From JBFHFS01 sp041583495 (lineage in GTDB: Bacteria > Bacteroidota > Bacteroidia > Bacteroidales > Marinilabiliaceae): a stretch of DNA of 64,000 bases. Each line of letters begins with the position of its first letter. The first letter of the stretch is position 1. The notes beneath the pieces are model-generated. The model was not told where the DNA came from. It saw nothing but the letters and a program-made list of their open reading frames with translations, and made no database searches. Shown here piece after piece: positions 19,267 to 27,463 of this stretch. The position numbers were made by a program, and so were the translations under genes. Location: positions 153,181 through 217,180 of the forward strand of contig JBFHFS010000002.1 of assembly GCA_041583495.1 (NCBI GenBank), read 5' to 3'.

Positions 19267-20256
19267 TTATTTGGACGATAAGCTATCCCAATACCACTGA
19301 ATAGCCTCTTCCAACCCCGCTTCCACTTCATATTGCGGATTATAGCCCAAAAGAGTACGGGCTTTATCAATGGAGGCCAGGGAATGGGGTACGTCACCAC
19401 GCCGCAGGGGACCATATTCTATGGGGACTTCCGAAATAGAAGGATCGAACTGAGAGAGGAATTTTTTTAGATAGGCCAATAATTCATTCAATGAAGTACG
19501 GTTTCCACAAGCAACATTGTAAACCGTATTGACCGCCTCTTTATTGGTTGCTAACGCAGCCAGCTCATTGGCCTGAACCACATTAGCCACATAGGTAAAG
19601 TCCCTGGAGAAGGAACCATCACCATTTACCACAGGTGGTTTTTTATCGATCAGGCTGCTCACAAATTTGGGGATAACCGCTGCATAAGCACCGTTTGGAT
19701 CCTGACGAGGACCAAACACATTGAAGTAACGCAACCCTACAATCTCCATGTCATAGAGCTGTGCAAAAACATCGGCATAGAGTTCGTTCACATATTTGGT
19801 GACCGCGTAGGGAGAAAGGGGCTTCCCTATGCGCGCTTCCACCTTAGGCATCTCTTTGCTGTCGCCATAAGTAGAGGAGCTGGCAGCATACACCAATCGC
19901 TTCACCCCAGCATCGCGGGCAGATACCAGAATATTAAGGAACCCACTGACATTCACCTCATTGGAAGTCAACGGATCGTTGATGGATCGGGGCACCGAAC
20001 CCAGAGCGGCCTGATGCAAAACAATGTCCACCCCTTTCATGGCCTCACGACACACCTCTAAATCCCTGATATCCCCTTCGATAAGATGAAAATTGGAAAG
20101 GCTTTGGAAAGGCTCTATATTGGCGCGTTTCCCGGTGGCAAAATTATCAAGACAGACCACCTGGTTATTCTGCTTAACAATTTTTTCGATAATATTGGAC
20201 CCGATGAACCCTGCCCCTCCGGTCACCAACACTTTTTTTCCCTTGATTGCTGTCAT
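19267..20256 (-). CDS. NAD-dependent nucleotide-sugar epimerase, WbpP/TviC-like
   Basis: Extended SDR of 329 residues. GGAGFIG at 13-19 binds NAD; catalytic Ser126-128, Tyr150 and Lys154 (YAVTK) are present. The segment HQAALGSVPRSINDP is characteristic of WbpP-type UDP-GlcNAc(A) C4-epimerases rather than GalE. It probably supplies UDP-GalNAc or the uronic acid form for surface polysaccharide. Lies 196 bases upstream of gmd on the same strand. Exact substrate is inference. Confidence 0.85.
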   Translation of the reverse strand: MTAIKGKKVLVTGGAGFIGSNIIEKIVKQNNQVVCLDNFATGKRANIEPFQSLSNFHLIEGDIRDLEVCREAMKGVDIVLHQAALGSVPRSINDPLTSNEVNVSGFLNILVSARDAGVKRLVYAASSSTYGDSKEMPKVEARIGKPLSPYAVTKYVNELYADVFAQLYDMEIVGLRYFNVFGPRQDPNGAYAAVIPKFVSSLIDKKPPVVNGDGSFSRDFTYVANVVQANELAALATNKEAVNTVYNVACGNRTSLNELLAYLKKFLSQFDPSISEVPIEYGPLRRGDVPHSLASIDKARTLLGYNPQYEVEAGLEEAIQWYWDSLSSK

Positions 20257-20297
20257 AATGTAATTGAGAAATATGAATTATAACACAATATTGAAAA

Positions 20298-20324
20298 AAA
20301 AAAGCGGCCCATGGCCGCTTTTTT
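20298..20324 (-). terminator. Terminator of rny
   Basis: Perfect stem GCGGCC/GGCCGC, extended by six A-T pairs, with loop CAT. A/T tracts on both sides make it symmetric, so it can stop transcription in either direction; on the minus strand it closes the rny transcript 15 bases after its stop codon. Confidence 0.88.
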
Positions 20325-20339
20325 GATATAAGTTGTTAA

Positions 20340-21869
20340 TTATTTGGCAAAACTAATAGCCCTGGTTTCCCGGATAACGGTAATTTTTACCTGTCCCGGA
20401 TAAGTCATCTCCGTTTGAATTTTCCGTGCGATATCGGTCGACAGCTCTTCGGCTTCCCTATCGGTCACCTTCTCACTGCCCACAATAACCCGCAGCTCCC
20501 TACCCGCCTGAATGGCATAAGTCTTAAGCACTCCGGGGTAAGATAAGGCCAGGGTCTCCAATCCTTTAAGTCGTTTAATGTAAGCTTCCACCACCTCACG
20601 ACGGGCACCGGGCCGGGCACCTGAAATAGCATCACATACCTGAATAATGGGAGAAATCATGCTGGTCATTTCCACCTCATCGTGGTGGGCACCAATGGCA
20701 TTACAGATATCGGGTTTCTCCTTGTATTTCTCGGCCAGTTTCATCCCTAAAATAGCGTGGGGCAATTCCGGATCCTCGTCACTCACTTTACCAATATCGT
20801 GCAGCAGACCAGCCCTCTTGGCCGACTTGGTACTCAGGCCTAACTCCGAGGCCATAATGGCACATAAATTAGCTGTTTCACGACTGTGCTGGAGCAGATT
20901 CTGACCATACGATGAACGGTATTTCATCTTTCCGATCAACTTAATCAACTCGGGATGCAAACCATGTACGCCTAAATCGATGGCCGTACGCTTACCGGTT
21001 TCTATCATCTCCTCTTCTACCTGCTTGCGCACCTTGTTAACCACCTCTTCGATACGGGCCGGGTGAATACGTCCATCGGTAACCAATTGATGTAAGGCCA
21101 ACCGGGCCACTTCACGGCGTTGGGGGTCAAAGCCCGAAAGCACGATGGCCTCAGGGGTATCATCCACGATGATCTCGATGCCGGTGGCGGCTTCCAGGGC
21201 GCGAATATTACGTCCCTCCCGTCCAATGATCCGGCCTTTAATCTCATCCGAATCGATGTGAAAGATGGTCACCGAATTTTCGATAGCTGTTTCGGTAGCC
21301 ACCCGCTGAACCGTTTGAAGCACAATCCGCTTAGCCTCTTTATTGGCATTAATGCGGGCTTCGTCCATGATGTCGTTAATGTAAGACATGGCCTCGGTTT
21401 TGGCTTCCGCTTTCAACGATTCCATAAGCATCTCACGAGCCTCCTCGGCCGACATGCTGGCAATCGTTTCTAACTGCTCCACCTGACGTTTATGCGTCCG
21501 CTCCAGATCTTCACTTTTCTTTTCGACCAACTCCAACTGTTGGGTCAGATTTTCACGAATGGTGTCGTTTTCTTTCTTCTTACGCTGCAGCTCCTCCATG
21601 TGTTGAGAATAAGCAGTCTCTCTTTGCTTAAGCTTGTTTTCGATACTAACAACCTTGGCATTACGGTTATTGATCTCTTTTTCATGTTCGGCCTTCAGCT
21701 GAAGAAACTTCTCTTTAGCCTGCAGAATCTTCTCTTTTTTAATGACTTCTGCTTCCGCCCTGGCTTCATGAATAATTTTCCGGGATCGCGAGGAGAGGGC
21801 CTTGTAAATAAGGACCCAAGCCAAACCCGCGCCGGCTAAAAATGCGATTACTCCTATTAGTATATTCAT
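20340..21869 (-). CDS. rny: Ribonuclease Y
   Basis: Membrane-anchored endoribonuclease that starts mRNA decay. 509 residues in the order typical of the family: one N-terminal transmembrane helix (about 3-25), a long charged coiled coil (about 30-190), a KH RNA-binding domain (about 195-260, with GRIIGREGRNIRALEAATG) and an HD metallo-phosphodiesterase domain (about 320-420, with HSRETANLCAIMA and LLHDIGKV). Located downstream of zapA, an arrangement I would expect in Bacteroidota. Closed by the terminator at 20298-20324. Confidence 0.96.
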   Translation of the reverse strand: MNILIGVIAFLAGAGLAWVLIYKALSSRSRKIIHEARAEAEVIKKEKILQAKEKFLQLKAEHEKEINNRNAKVVSIENKLKQRETAYSQHMEELQRKKKENDTIRENLTQQLELVEKKSEDLERTHKRQVEQLETIASMSAEEAREMLMESLKAEAKTEAMSYINDIMDEARINANKEAKRIVLQTVQRVATETAIENSVTIFHIDSDEIKGRIIGREGRNIRALEAATGIEIIVDDTPEAIVLSGFDPQRREVARLALHQLVTDGRIHPARIEEVVNKVRKQVEEEMIETGKRTAIDLGVHGLHPELIKLIGKMKYRSSYGQNLLQHSRETANLCAIMASELGLSTKSAKRAGLLHDIGKVSDEDPELPHAILGMKLAEKYKEKPDICNAIGAHHDEVEMTSMISPIIQVCDAISGARPGARREVVEAYIKRLKGLETLALSYPGVLKTYAIQAGRELRVIVGSEKVTDREAEELSTDIARKIQTEMTYPGQVKITVIRETRAISFAK

Positions 21870-21897
21870 TTCCCTTGCATTTAACTATTAATTTAAC

Positions 21898-21976
21898 AAA
21901 AAAAACCGCATCTTTTTCCTGAACTCATCAGTGATGTCAATACACGAACATTCACATCTTCAGGAAAAAACGCGGG
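21898..21976 (-). ncRNA. Structured RNA or long terminator between zapA and rny
   Basis: On the minus strand TTTTTCCTGAA (from 21969) pairs perfectly over 11 bp with TTCAGGAAAAA, an outer GCGG/CCGC-type pairing adds four more, and the apical 35 bases contain a GATGT/ACATC mini-stem. A run of eight Us (21898-21905) follows. It certainly looks like a transcription end. In Proteobacteria the 6S RNA gene ssrS lies just downstream of zapA, so a 6S-like or other small RNA ending here is possible but unproven; the seen stem alone is shorter than 6S RNA. Confidence 0.45.
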
Positions 21977-22002
21977 TAAAACTCCTATAAAACAACAACG
22001 AA

Positions 22003-22302
22003 TTATTGTTCCTGTTCTTCAGTTAGGATTGCTTCCAATTTATCGTTTAAGTCTTTTACTGCATTGGCCAAAGGCACATGATCGTGGCTGTTTTCCAGTT
22101 CCAACATTTTAATAACATACTGTAACGCCGCCATGGCTAAAAAATCACGAAGGTCTTTGTCATGATACCTTTGTTTATACTGTAAAACCTTTTCATTAAT
22201 GAGACGTGCAGCTTTCCGGATCTTTTCTTCATCTTCCCGCTCAATACGGAGAGGATAATAACGATCGGCCACCTTTACTTTTATGGAAAGCTTGTCATCC
22301 AT
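22003..22302 (-). CDS. zapA: Cell division protein ZapA
   Basis: 99 residues. Small FtsZ-ring stabiliser: N-terminal beta strand segment KLSIKVKVADRYYPLRIEREDEEKIRKAARLINEKV matches the ZapA fold, followed by a C-terminal coiled coil (about 50-95) used for tetramer formation. The upstream coiled-coil gene ends 10 bases before it, so the two are cotranscribed. Together they probably form a division-associated pair at the Z-ring. Confidence 0.9.
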   Translation of the reverse strand: MDDKLSIKVKVADRYYPLRIEREDEEKIRKAARLINEKVLQYKQRYHDKDLRDFLAMAALQYVIKMLELENSHDHVPLANAVKDLNDKLEAILTEEQEQ

Positions 22303-22312
22303 TTTTATCTGC

Positions 22313-22606
22313 TTAACGATTCAATAGAGCAATACACTTATCAATTTCCCGCACAAGTTGGTTAATCCTTCTTTTGGTCTGTTGAATCTCTTCCGGCGAG
22401 GATTCAAACACCCGCGCCATTTTCAACTGACCATACTGTTCTTCAATCTCTGTTTTGGAATCAACAACCTTTTTTAACTGGCTGGTAAGCTGCGTCACCT
22501 CATTTTTCAACATTCGGTTTTCCTGCCGAACATTTCTATAAAGTTCGGTGAGACGATCGATTCGCTTGTCCAACTCAACTGCCAGGTCGATATTCGGATT
22601 AACCAT
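22313..22606 (-). CDS. Small coiled-coil protein upstream of zapA
   Basis: 97 residues, nearly all predicted helix with heptad-like spacing (KRIDRLTELYRNVRQEN, LTSQLKKVVDSKTEIEEQ). No catalytic motif. Size, composition and tight linkage to zapA suggest a ZapB-like partner, but I cannot show homology. A GTG at 22624 would add six residues, but it overlaps a -7 box (22624-22631), so ATG 22606 is preferred, with a leader of about 14 bases. Confidence 0.75.
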   Translation of the reverse strand: MVNPNIDLAVELDKRIDRLTELYRNVRQENRMLKNEVTQLTSQLKKVVDSKTEIEEQYGQLKMARVFESSPEEIQQTKRRINQLVREIDKCIALLNR

Positions 22607-22623
22607 TGTCAATTTTTCCTTCA

Positions 22624-22631
22624 CAAAGTTA
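22624..22631 (-). promoter_or_regulatory. -7 box of the coiled-coil/zapA transcript
   Basis: Minus-strand TAACTTTG, exact TAnnTTTG, with ATG 22606 about 17 bases downstream. No -33 TTTG at standard distance. Likely drives the coiled-coil gene, zapA and possibly rny. Confidence 0.5.
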
Positions 22632-22855
22632 ACATTGGCACCAAAATTAAAAAAAAATCGGGAATATCTTTTAAACCTTTCATTTTATTGATCCTTAAAA
22701 GAGGTAAAAAGAACAATTCCCCAGAGAAACCGATGACAAAAGTAAAAAAACGAGTAATTATTATGATAAATTAAAGATATATAGCAAAAGGACACGACAA
22801 AAATCAGGGCAGGTAAAAGCTATTATCTTATAATGGATTACTGCCAGGGGATCAT

Positions 22856-22863
22856 TATCTTTG
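22856..22863 (+). promoter_or_regulatory. -7 box directly before the YgiQ start codon
   Basis: TATCTTTG, exact TAnnTTTG. Transcription should start near 22867-22870, only 6-9 bases before the only possible start codon (TTG 22876). An in-frame TAA at 22864 rules out any earlier start. Confidence 0.6.
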
Positions 22864-22875
22864 TAAAAAAAAAGA

Positions 22876-24777
22876 TTGGAGCATCAACATAAAATAGAAG
22901 AGTGGTTACCCACCTCAGCCAGGGAGGTTGAGGCCAGGGGCTGGGAAGAGTTGGACGTCATTTTATTTTCGGGCGATGCCTATGTGGATCACCCCGCCTT
23001 TGGGAGTGCGGTGATTGGCCGGTTGCTTTACTCCATGGGCCTAAGGGTAGCCATCGTACCCCAGCCCAACTGGCGTGATGATTTGCGCGACTTCAAAAAG
23101 CTGGGAACCCCCAGGCTGTTTTTTGGGGTAACCGCCGGCAACATGGACTCCATGATTAATCACTACACGGCCAATAAACGGCGGCGTTCGGATGACGCTT
23201 ACTCACCGGGTGGAAAGGCAGGTTTCCGACCCGATTATGCCTCGGTGGTCTATTCGCAAATTCTTAAAAAAATATATCCCGATGTCCCTATCGTGCTTGG
23301 GGGCATCGAGGGCTCCCTTCGGAGGCTTACCCACTTCGATTACTGGAGCCATCAGCTCAAACCGGGCATCCTGCCCTGGTCGGGAGCCGATCTCCTGGTG
23401 TACGGCATGGGGGAAAAATCCCTGCACGAATTGGTCCGGCTCCTGCAAAGGGGAGTGCCTTTCGGCAGCCTCAAAACCATTCCACAAACAGCAGTCCTGC
23501 TTAACGCAGAAGAACCCCTTCCCAAAAACAAACAATGGAATGATATTGAGTTAAACCCTCATGAGAAATGTCTTTCCGATAAAAAGAGCTTTGCCCTCAA
23601 CTTCCGCCATATCGAAGAGGAGTCGAACCGGATGCATGCAGCCAGATTACACCAGGTAATTGGCAAGCACCGCATTGTGGTAAATCCGCCCTATCCGCCA
23701 ATCGAAAGCAAAGAGCTGGATCAATACTATGATCTCCCCTATACGCGGTTACCTCATCCCCGTTACGAGAAAAAAGGGGCCATCCCTGCTTACGACATGA
23801 TTAAACACTCGGTGACCCTTCACCGGGGTTGTTTTGGGGGCTGCAGCTTCTGTACCATCTCAGCCCATCAGGGCAAATTCGTGATCTCCCGATCGGAGAA
23901 ATCCATCCTTAATGAGGTCGAAAAAATTACGCAGACCCCTGATTTTAAAGGTTACCTTTCCGATTTGGGCGGACCCAGCGCCAACATGTATCAGATGAAG
24001 GGCAAAGACCTTTCTATTTGTGAACAGTGCAAAAGGCCCTCGTGTGTCTTTCCATCGGTTTGTCCCAATCTGGGAACTTCGCATGAGCCTCTCATCGAAA
24101 TTTACCAAAAGGCAGATAAGGTCCCGGGGGTCAGGAAGTCCTTCATCGGCAGTGGAGTCAGATACGATCTGCTCTTAAACCCCAAAGCTACAGGACCTGA
24201 ACAAAAAAGTCACCTTCGCTACACCAAAGAACTCATTTCCAATCATGTATCCGGCCGATTGAAGGTTGCGCCCGAACACACCTCCGACAAAGTACTGAAG
24301 GTAATGCGTAAACCCTCATTCAATTACTTCAAACAATTCAACACTCTTTTTAACAAAATAAACAAGGAGCAGGGCCTCAAACAGCAAATCATTCCCTACT
24401 TCATCTCCAGCCACCCGGGCTGCCAGGAAAGCGACATGGCTCAATTGGCCGTTGAAACCAAAGCTTTAAATTTTAATCTGGAACAGGTTCAGGATTTTAC
24501 ACCTACCCCCATGACCCTTGCTGCAGTTATGTTTTATACCGGGTTGGACCCCTATACACTGGAGAAGGTTGAGGTAGCCCGAACCAAAGAAGAGAAACAG
24601 AACCAACGTCAGTTTTTTTTCTGGTATAAACCCCGGATGCGGTCGATTATTGAACAGAGATTAAAACGGGCAGGATTGGATCATTTGCGAGAGCAATTGT
24701 TTGGAACGGAAAAAAAGACCACCCCATCGAGACCTAAATCAGCCAAGCCCTATAAACCAGGGAAAAAAAACAGATAA
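22876..24777 (+). CDS. YgiQ family radical SAM protein (UPF0313)
   Basis: 633 residues. N-terminal domain (about 1-200) containing DVILFSGDAYVDHPAFG, then a radical SAM core with the cluster-binding motif C319-x3-C323-x2-C326 (HRGCFGGCSFCTISAHQG), and a basic lysine-rich tail (KKTTPSRPKSAKPYKPGKK). The length and motifs match E. coli YgiQ; the reaction is not established. No ATG exists before well-conserved residues and an in-frame stop precedes, so translation must begin at TTG 22876. The DUF4197 gene follows 15 bases downstream. Confidence 0.93.
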   Translation: MEHQHKIEEWLPTSAREVEARGWEELDVILFSGDAYVDHPAFGSAVIGRLLYSMGLRVAIVPQPNWRDDLRDFKKLGTPRLFFGVTAGNMDSMINHYTANKRRRSDDAYSPGGKAGFRPDYASVVYSQILKKIYPDVPIVLGGIEGSLRRLTHFDYWSHQLKPGILPWSGADLLVYGMGEKSLHELVRLLQRGVPFGSLKTIPQTAVLLNAEEPLPKNKQWNDIELNPHEKCLSDKKSFALNFRHIEEESNRMHAARLHQVIGKHRIVVNPPYPPIESKELDQYYDLPYTRLPHPRYEKKGAIPAYDMIKHSVTLHRGCFGGCSFCTISAHQGKFVISRSEKSILNEVEKITQTPDFKGYLSDLGGPSANMYQMKGKDLSICEQCKRPSCVFPSVCPNLGTSHEPLIEIYQKADKVPGVRKSFIGSGVRYDLLLNPKATGPEQKSHLRYTKELISNHVSGRLKVAPEHTSDKVLKVMRKPSFNYFKQFNTLFNKINKEQGLKQQIIPYFISSHPGCQESDMAQLAVETKALNFNLEQVQDFTPTPMTLAAVMFYTGLDPYTLEKVEVARTKEEKQNQRQFFFWYKPRMRSIIEQRLKRAGLDHLREQLFGTEKKTTPSRPKSAKPYKPGKKNR

Positions 24778-24792
24778 CCCATTGTTTCATTC

Positions 24793-25545
24793 ATGACTAA
24801 ACGATTTATGATAAAGAAAACGCTTCCCCTCCTACTTTTACTGATGACTTCGGCCTGTGCTGAACTCACCCAGGTGGTAAACCAGATGAACACCGCCAAA
24901 CCTCTTTCGCAACAAGAAGTAATTAGCGGACTTAAACAAGCGCTGATCATCGGGGCCGACTCGGCCGCCACGCACCTTGCCTCTGTAGATGGATATTATG
25001 GCGATGAAATGGTGAAAATTTTATTGCCCCCCGAGGCTCATGTTATCACCGAGAACCTCTCCCGCATCCCGGGAGGTGACAAGATGGTTGAAGATGTCAT
25101 TCTGCACGTGAACCGATCTGCAGAGGATGCCGCCAGGGAAGCCGCCCCTATTTTTTCACGGGCAGTCTCTAAAATGAGCATTCTCGATGGATTCGAAATT
25201 TTAAGGGGTGAAAAAGATGCAGCCACCCAGTACCTCAAAGCCCAGACTTATGATGAGCTCTACCAATTGTATCAACCCAGGATTAAATCCTCTATCGACA
25301 AGGTGATCATGGGCAACCTTTCTGCGAGTGAGTCCTGGAATACCCTTACCGGACAATGGAACAAACTGGCAGGCTCCCTGATTGGAAAAATGGCCGATTT
25401 AAAAACCGTGGACACCGAACTGGACCGCTACCTGACCGAGCAGGCACTAAACGGGTTATTTATTAAGCTGGCCATCGAAGAAGAACAGATTAGAACCAAT
25501 CCCATGGCCCGGGTAACCGATTTACTTAAGCGGGTATTCGGATAG
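24793..25545 (+). CDS. DUF4197 domain lipoprotein
   Basis: 250 residues. Signal sequence with Cys22 after LLLLLMTSA, a probable lipobox, so likely lipid-anchored. The mature part is mostly helical and matches the DUF4197 pattern: SGLKQALIIGADSAATHLASVDGYY near residue 45 and ILHVNRSAEDAAREAAPIF near 105. Function unknown. It starts 15 bases after ygiQ and is closed by the terminator at 25600-25626, so the two form an operon. Confidence 0.85.
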   Translation: MTKRFMIKKTLPLLLLLMTSACAELTQVVNQMNTAKPLSQQEVISGLKQALIIGADSAATHLASVDGYYGDEMVKILLPPEAHVITENLSRIPGGDKMVEDVILHVNRSAEDAAREAAPIFSRAVSKMSILDGFEILRGEKDAATQYLKAQTYDELYQLYQPRIKSSIDKVIMGNLSASESWNTLTGQWNKLAGSLIGKMADLKTVDTELDRYLTEQALNGLFIKLAIEEEQIRTNPMARVTDLLKRVFG

Positions 25546-25579
25546 GCCTGTTGATTCACGAATACCGAAAGCCTTCATC

Positions 25580-26536
25580 CTACACGGCGCCTAAATTAAA
25601 ACACCTGCCCTGCCAGGTGTTTTTTTGGCGCATACGCTTTTTCACCTTTTCTACCAGTTCAAAATTTTTAAGACCCCATTTGGGGGCCAAAAGAAGGTCG
25701 AACGGGGCCTCACTGGCCAGGCGCTCCACCACAATAGCCGGTGAGAGTTGTTCCAGAAATGCAACAACCAGATCGATGTACTCCTCCAGTTCGAACACCT
25801 TAAACGACTCGGGCGATTCAAGATACTGCCGCCCCAACAGGGAGCCCCTTACATATTGAAGCTGGTGGAGTTTAAGAAAGGTAAGGGGAAGCTCCGAAAT
25901 GGTTTGAGCCTGTTTTAAAATGTGCGATTGACTTTCGCCCGGCAATCCCAGAATCATGTGGCCGCCAACCGGCAGATGAGCCCTGTTAAGCTTAAGTATG
26001 GCCTCCCGTGTTTCCTCGTAGGTGTGCCCCCGATTTACCTTCAGCAAGGTCTCTTCCCGTGTGGACTCGATCCCAAGTTCCACCACTACGTAAAATTCCT
26101 TTTGCAACCCGGCAAAGTAATCAACCAATTCATCCGGCAAGCAATCGGGACGGGTCCCCACCACCAGTCCTATAATCCGGGGATGCGACAAAGCCTCCTC
26201 ATAGAGTCTCTTTAATTGCTCCATCGGGGCGTAGGTGTTGGTATAGGCCTGAAAATAAGCAAGATATTCCTGGTCGGGATAACGATCTTCGAAGAGAGAG
26301 ATGCCGTAGTTTAACTGATCAGTGATACTTTTATCGGGGCCGCAGTAAATGGGATTAAAAGTGTCGTTGTTGCAGAAAGTACACCCCCCGACTCCACGGG
26401 TACCATCCCGGTTGGGACAGGTGAAACCCACATTGAGCGTGAGTTTCTGAATCCGTTGATCGAACTTGTTCCTCACATATGAACTGTAATCATTGTAGGG
26501 GACATTGCTGCCCCACAGGTATTTAGTTGTCTCCAT
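25580..26536 (-). CDS. TIGR01212/YhcC family radical SAM protein
   Basis: 318 residues from ATG 26536, which gives METTKYLWGSNVPYNDYSSY, the usual opening of this family; an ATG 21 codons upstream is possible but adds unrelated sequence. The cluster-binding cysteines have the unusual wide spacing typical of YhcC: Cys40, Cys52, Cys55 (C-x11-C-x2-C). Other marks: AYFQAYTNTYAP, GTRPDCLPDE, VVELGIESTREETL and GGHMILGLPGE. The reaction is unknown. Convergent with the DUF4197 gene. Confidence 0.92.
   Translation of the reverse strand: METTKYLWGSNVPYNDYSSYVRNKFDQRIQKLTLNVGFTCPNRDGTRGVGGCTFCNNDTFNPIYCGPDKSITDQLNYGISLFEDRYPDQEYLAYFQAYTNTYAPMEQLKRLYEEALSHPRIIGLVVGTRPDCLPDELVDYFAGLQKEFYVVVELGIESTREETLLKVNRGHTYEETREAILKLNRAHLPVGGHMILGLPGESQSHILKQAQTISELPLTFLKLHQLQYVRGSLLGRQYLESPESFKVFELEEYIDLVVAFLEQLSPAIVVERLASEAPFDLLLAPKWGLKNFELVEKVKKRMRQKNTWQGRCFNLGAV
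25600..25626 (+). terminator. Terminator of the ygiQ-DUF4197 transcript
   Basis: Perfect 8-bp stem AACACCTG/CAGGTGTT, 6-base loop, seven Ts overlapping the stem end. It lies inside the last codons of the convergent radical SAM gene (encoding NTWQGRCF), so the same bases serve as coding sequence and terminator. Confidence 0.85.
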
Positions 26537-26689
26537 TTTATCCTTTGCTTCAGTCCTCAAACGCTCTGTTTCAATGGCCTTTGGGTGAAACATAACCAAA
26601 CGACTTTCCCCTCCAACAGCTAAGATTATGGCTCATAGAGCACTCAGTCTGTTTGTTGGCCTTCGTTTTATTTGAGAATGCACAAAATT

Positions 26690-26721
26690 AAGAAAATAAA
26701 AACACCCAGGGGTCACCTGAG
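26690..26721 (-). terminator. Terminator of the amidoligase island
   Basis: Minus strand CTCAGG pairs with CCTGGG (one G-U) over loop TGACC, followed by TGTTTTTATTTT. It begins 25 bases beyond the stop of the amidohydrolase gene. Confidence 0.6.
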
Positions 26722-26746
26722 GAACAACGATGGGTATGAGAAGACC

Positions 26747-27463
26747 TTACTTTGGGAGGATTAATTCATGAAAAGTCCCGGCCAGTTGGGATATAATGTC
26801 CCGATTGCCGGCATATTTCTGGTTCATCTCCAGCTCGATACCTGCATATACAGAAGAATTCAGGCTTTTTCGCAAGGCGGCTACATGGCCATCGGTCTTG
26901 CCCAGATAGGGATAGTTCATGCGCACTTTAAAGCCGGGCATTAACCGGTTAATGATGGAACGCCACTCATGTGCCAGCTCCTTCTCTCTGCCAAAGGCCG
27001 GATTATAGAGCAGTCCCACATCGGCATTACGGATTTCACCCTTAAATACAGGGGTAAATGAGTGCACCGACACATGAAAGATAAAACCCGATTGCCCCAA
27101 CAGATCATCTATCGACTCTTTGAAAACCTTTCTGAAAGGCTCATAAAAACGGTTAATCACCTCCTTCTTTTCCCGGGGACTCAACCCCCCCGAGAACTCC
27201 GAGAAAAGGGTTCTCCTGTTAAGAGAACGATTCAGGTCGATCAGCAAACGCGTGGTTTCCTCGAATTGGCCATAGTGAACCCCGGCTCCTTTCATGGCTT
27301 TGAACAACGCCAGTGCGCCGGCATCCCACCCCCGATGCGAATTCAGGGCAGACGAGGCCTCCTTGAACAAATGCTCAAATTCCGGGGGAACATGGTTCCC
27401 CCCATGTTCACACGACAACACTACCGCCATGGTGTCGGGATTCCTAAGTGGATTCATGGTCAT
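26747..27463 (-). CDS. N-formylglutamate amidohydrolase-like enzyme
   Basis: 238 residues of the FGase family, zinc-type amidohydrolases that remove formyl (or related) groups from N-blocked glutamate. Family marks: VLSCEHGGNHVPPEF near residue 15, HRGWDAGA at 43-50, DLNRSLNRRTLF around 76, HVSVHSFTPVF around 130, and the C-terminal AGIELEMNQKY. The start codon overlaps the stop of the GCS2 gene by one base (TAATG), so translation is coupled. No histidine-utilisation genes are nearby, so the substrate is probably a product of the neighbouring ligases. Confidence 0.88.
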   Translation of the reverse strand: MTMNPLRNPDTMAVVLSCEHGGNHVPPEFEHLFKEASSALNSHRGWDAGALALFKAMKGAGVHYGQFEETTRLLIDLNRSLNRRTLFSEFSGGLSPREKKEVINRFYEPFRKVFKESIDDLLGQSGFIFHVSVHSFTPVFKGEIRNADVGLLYNPAFGREKELAHEWRSIINRLMPGFKVRMNYPYLGKTDGHVAALRKSLNSSVYAGIELEMNQKYAGNRDIISQLAGTFHELILPK

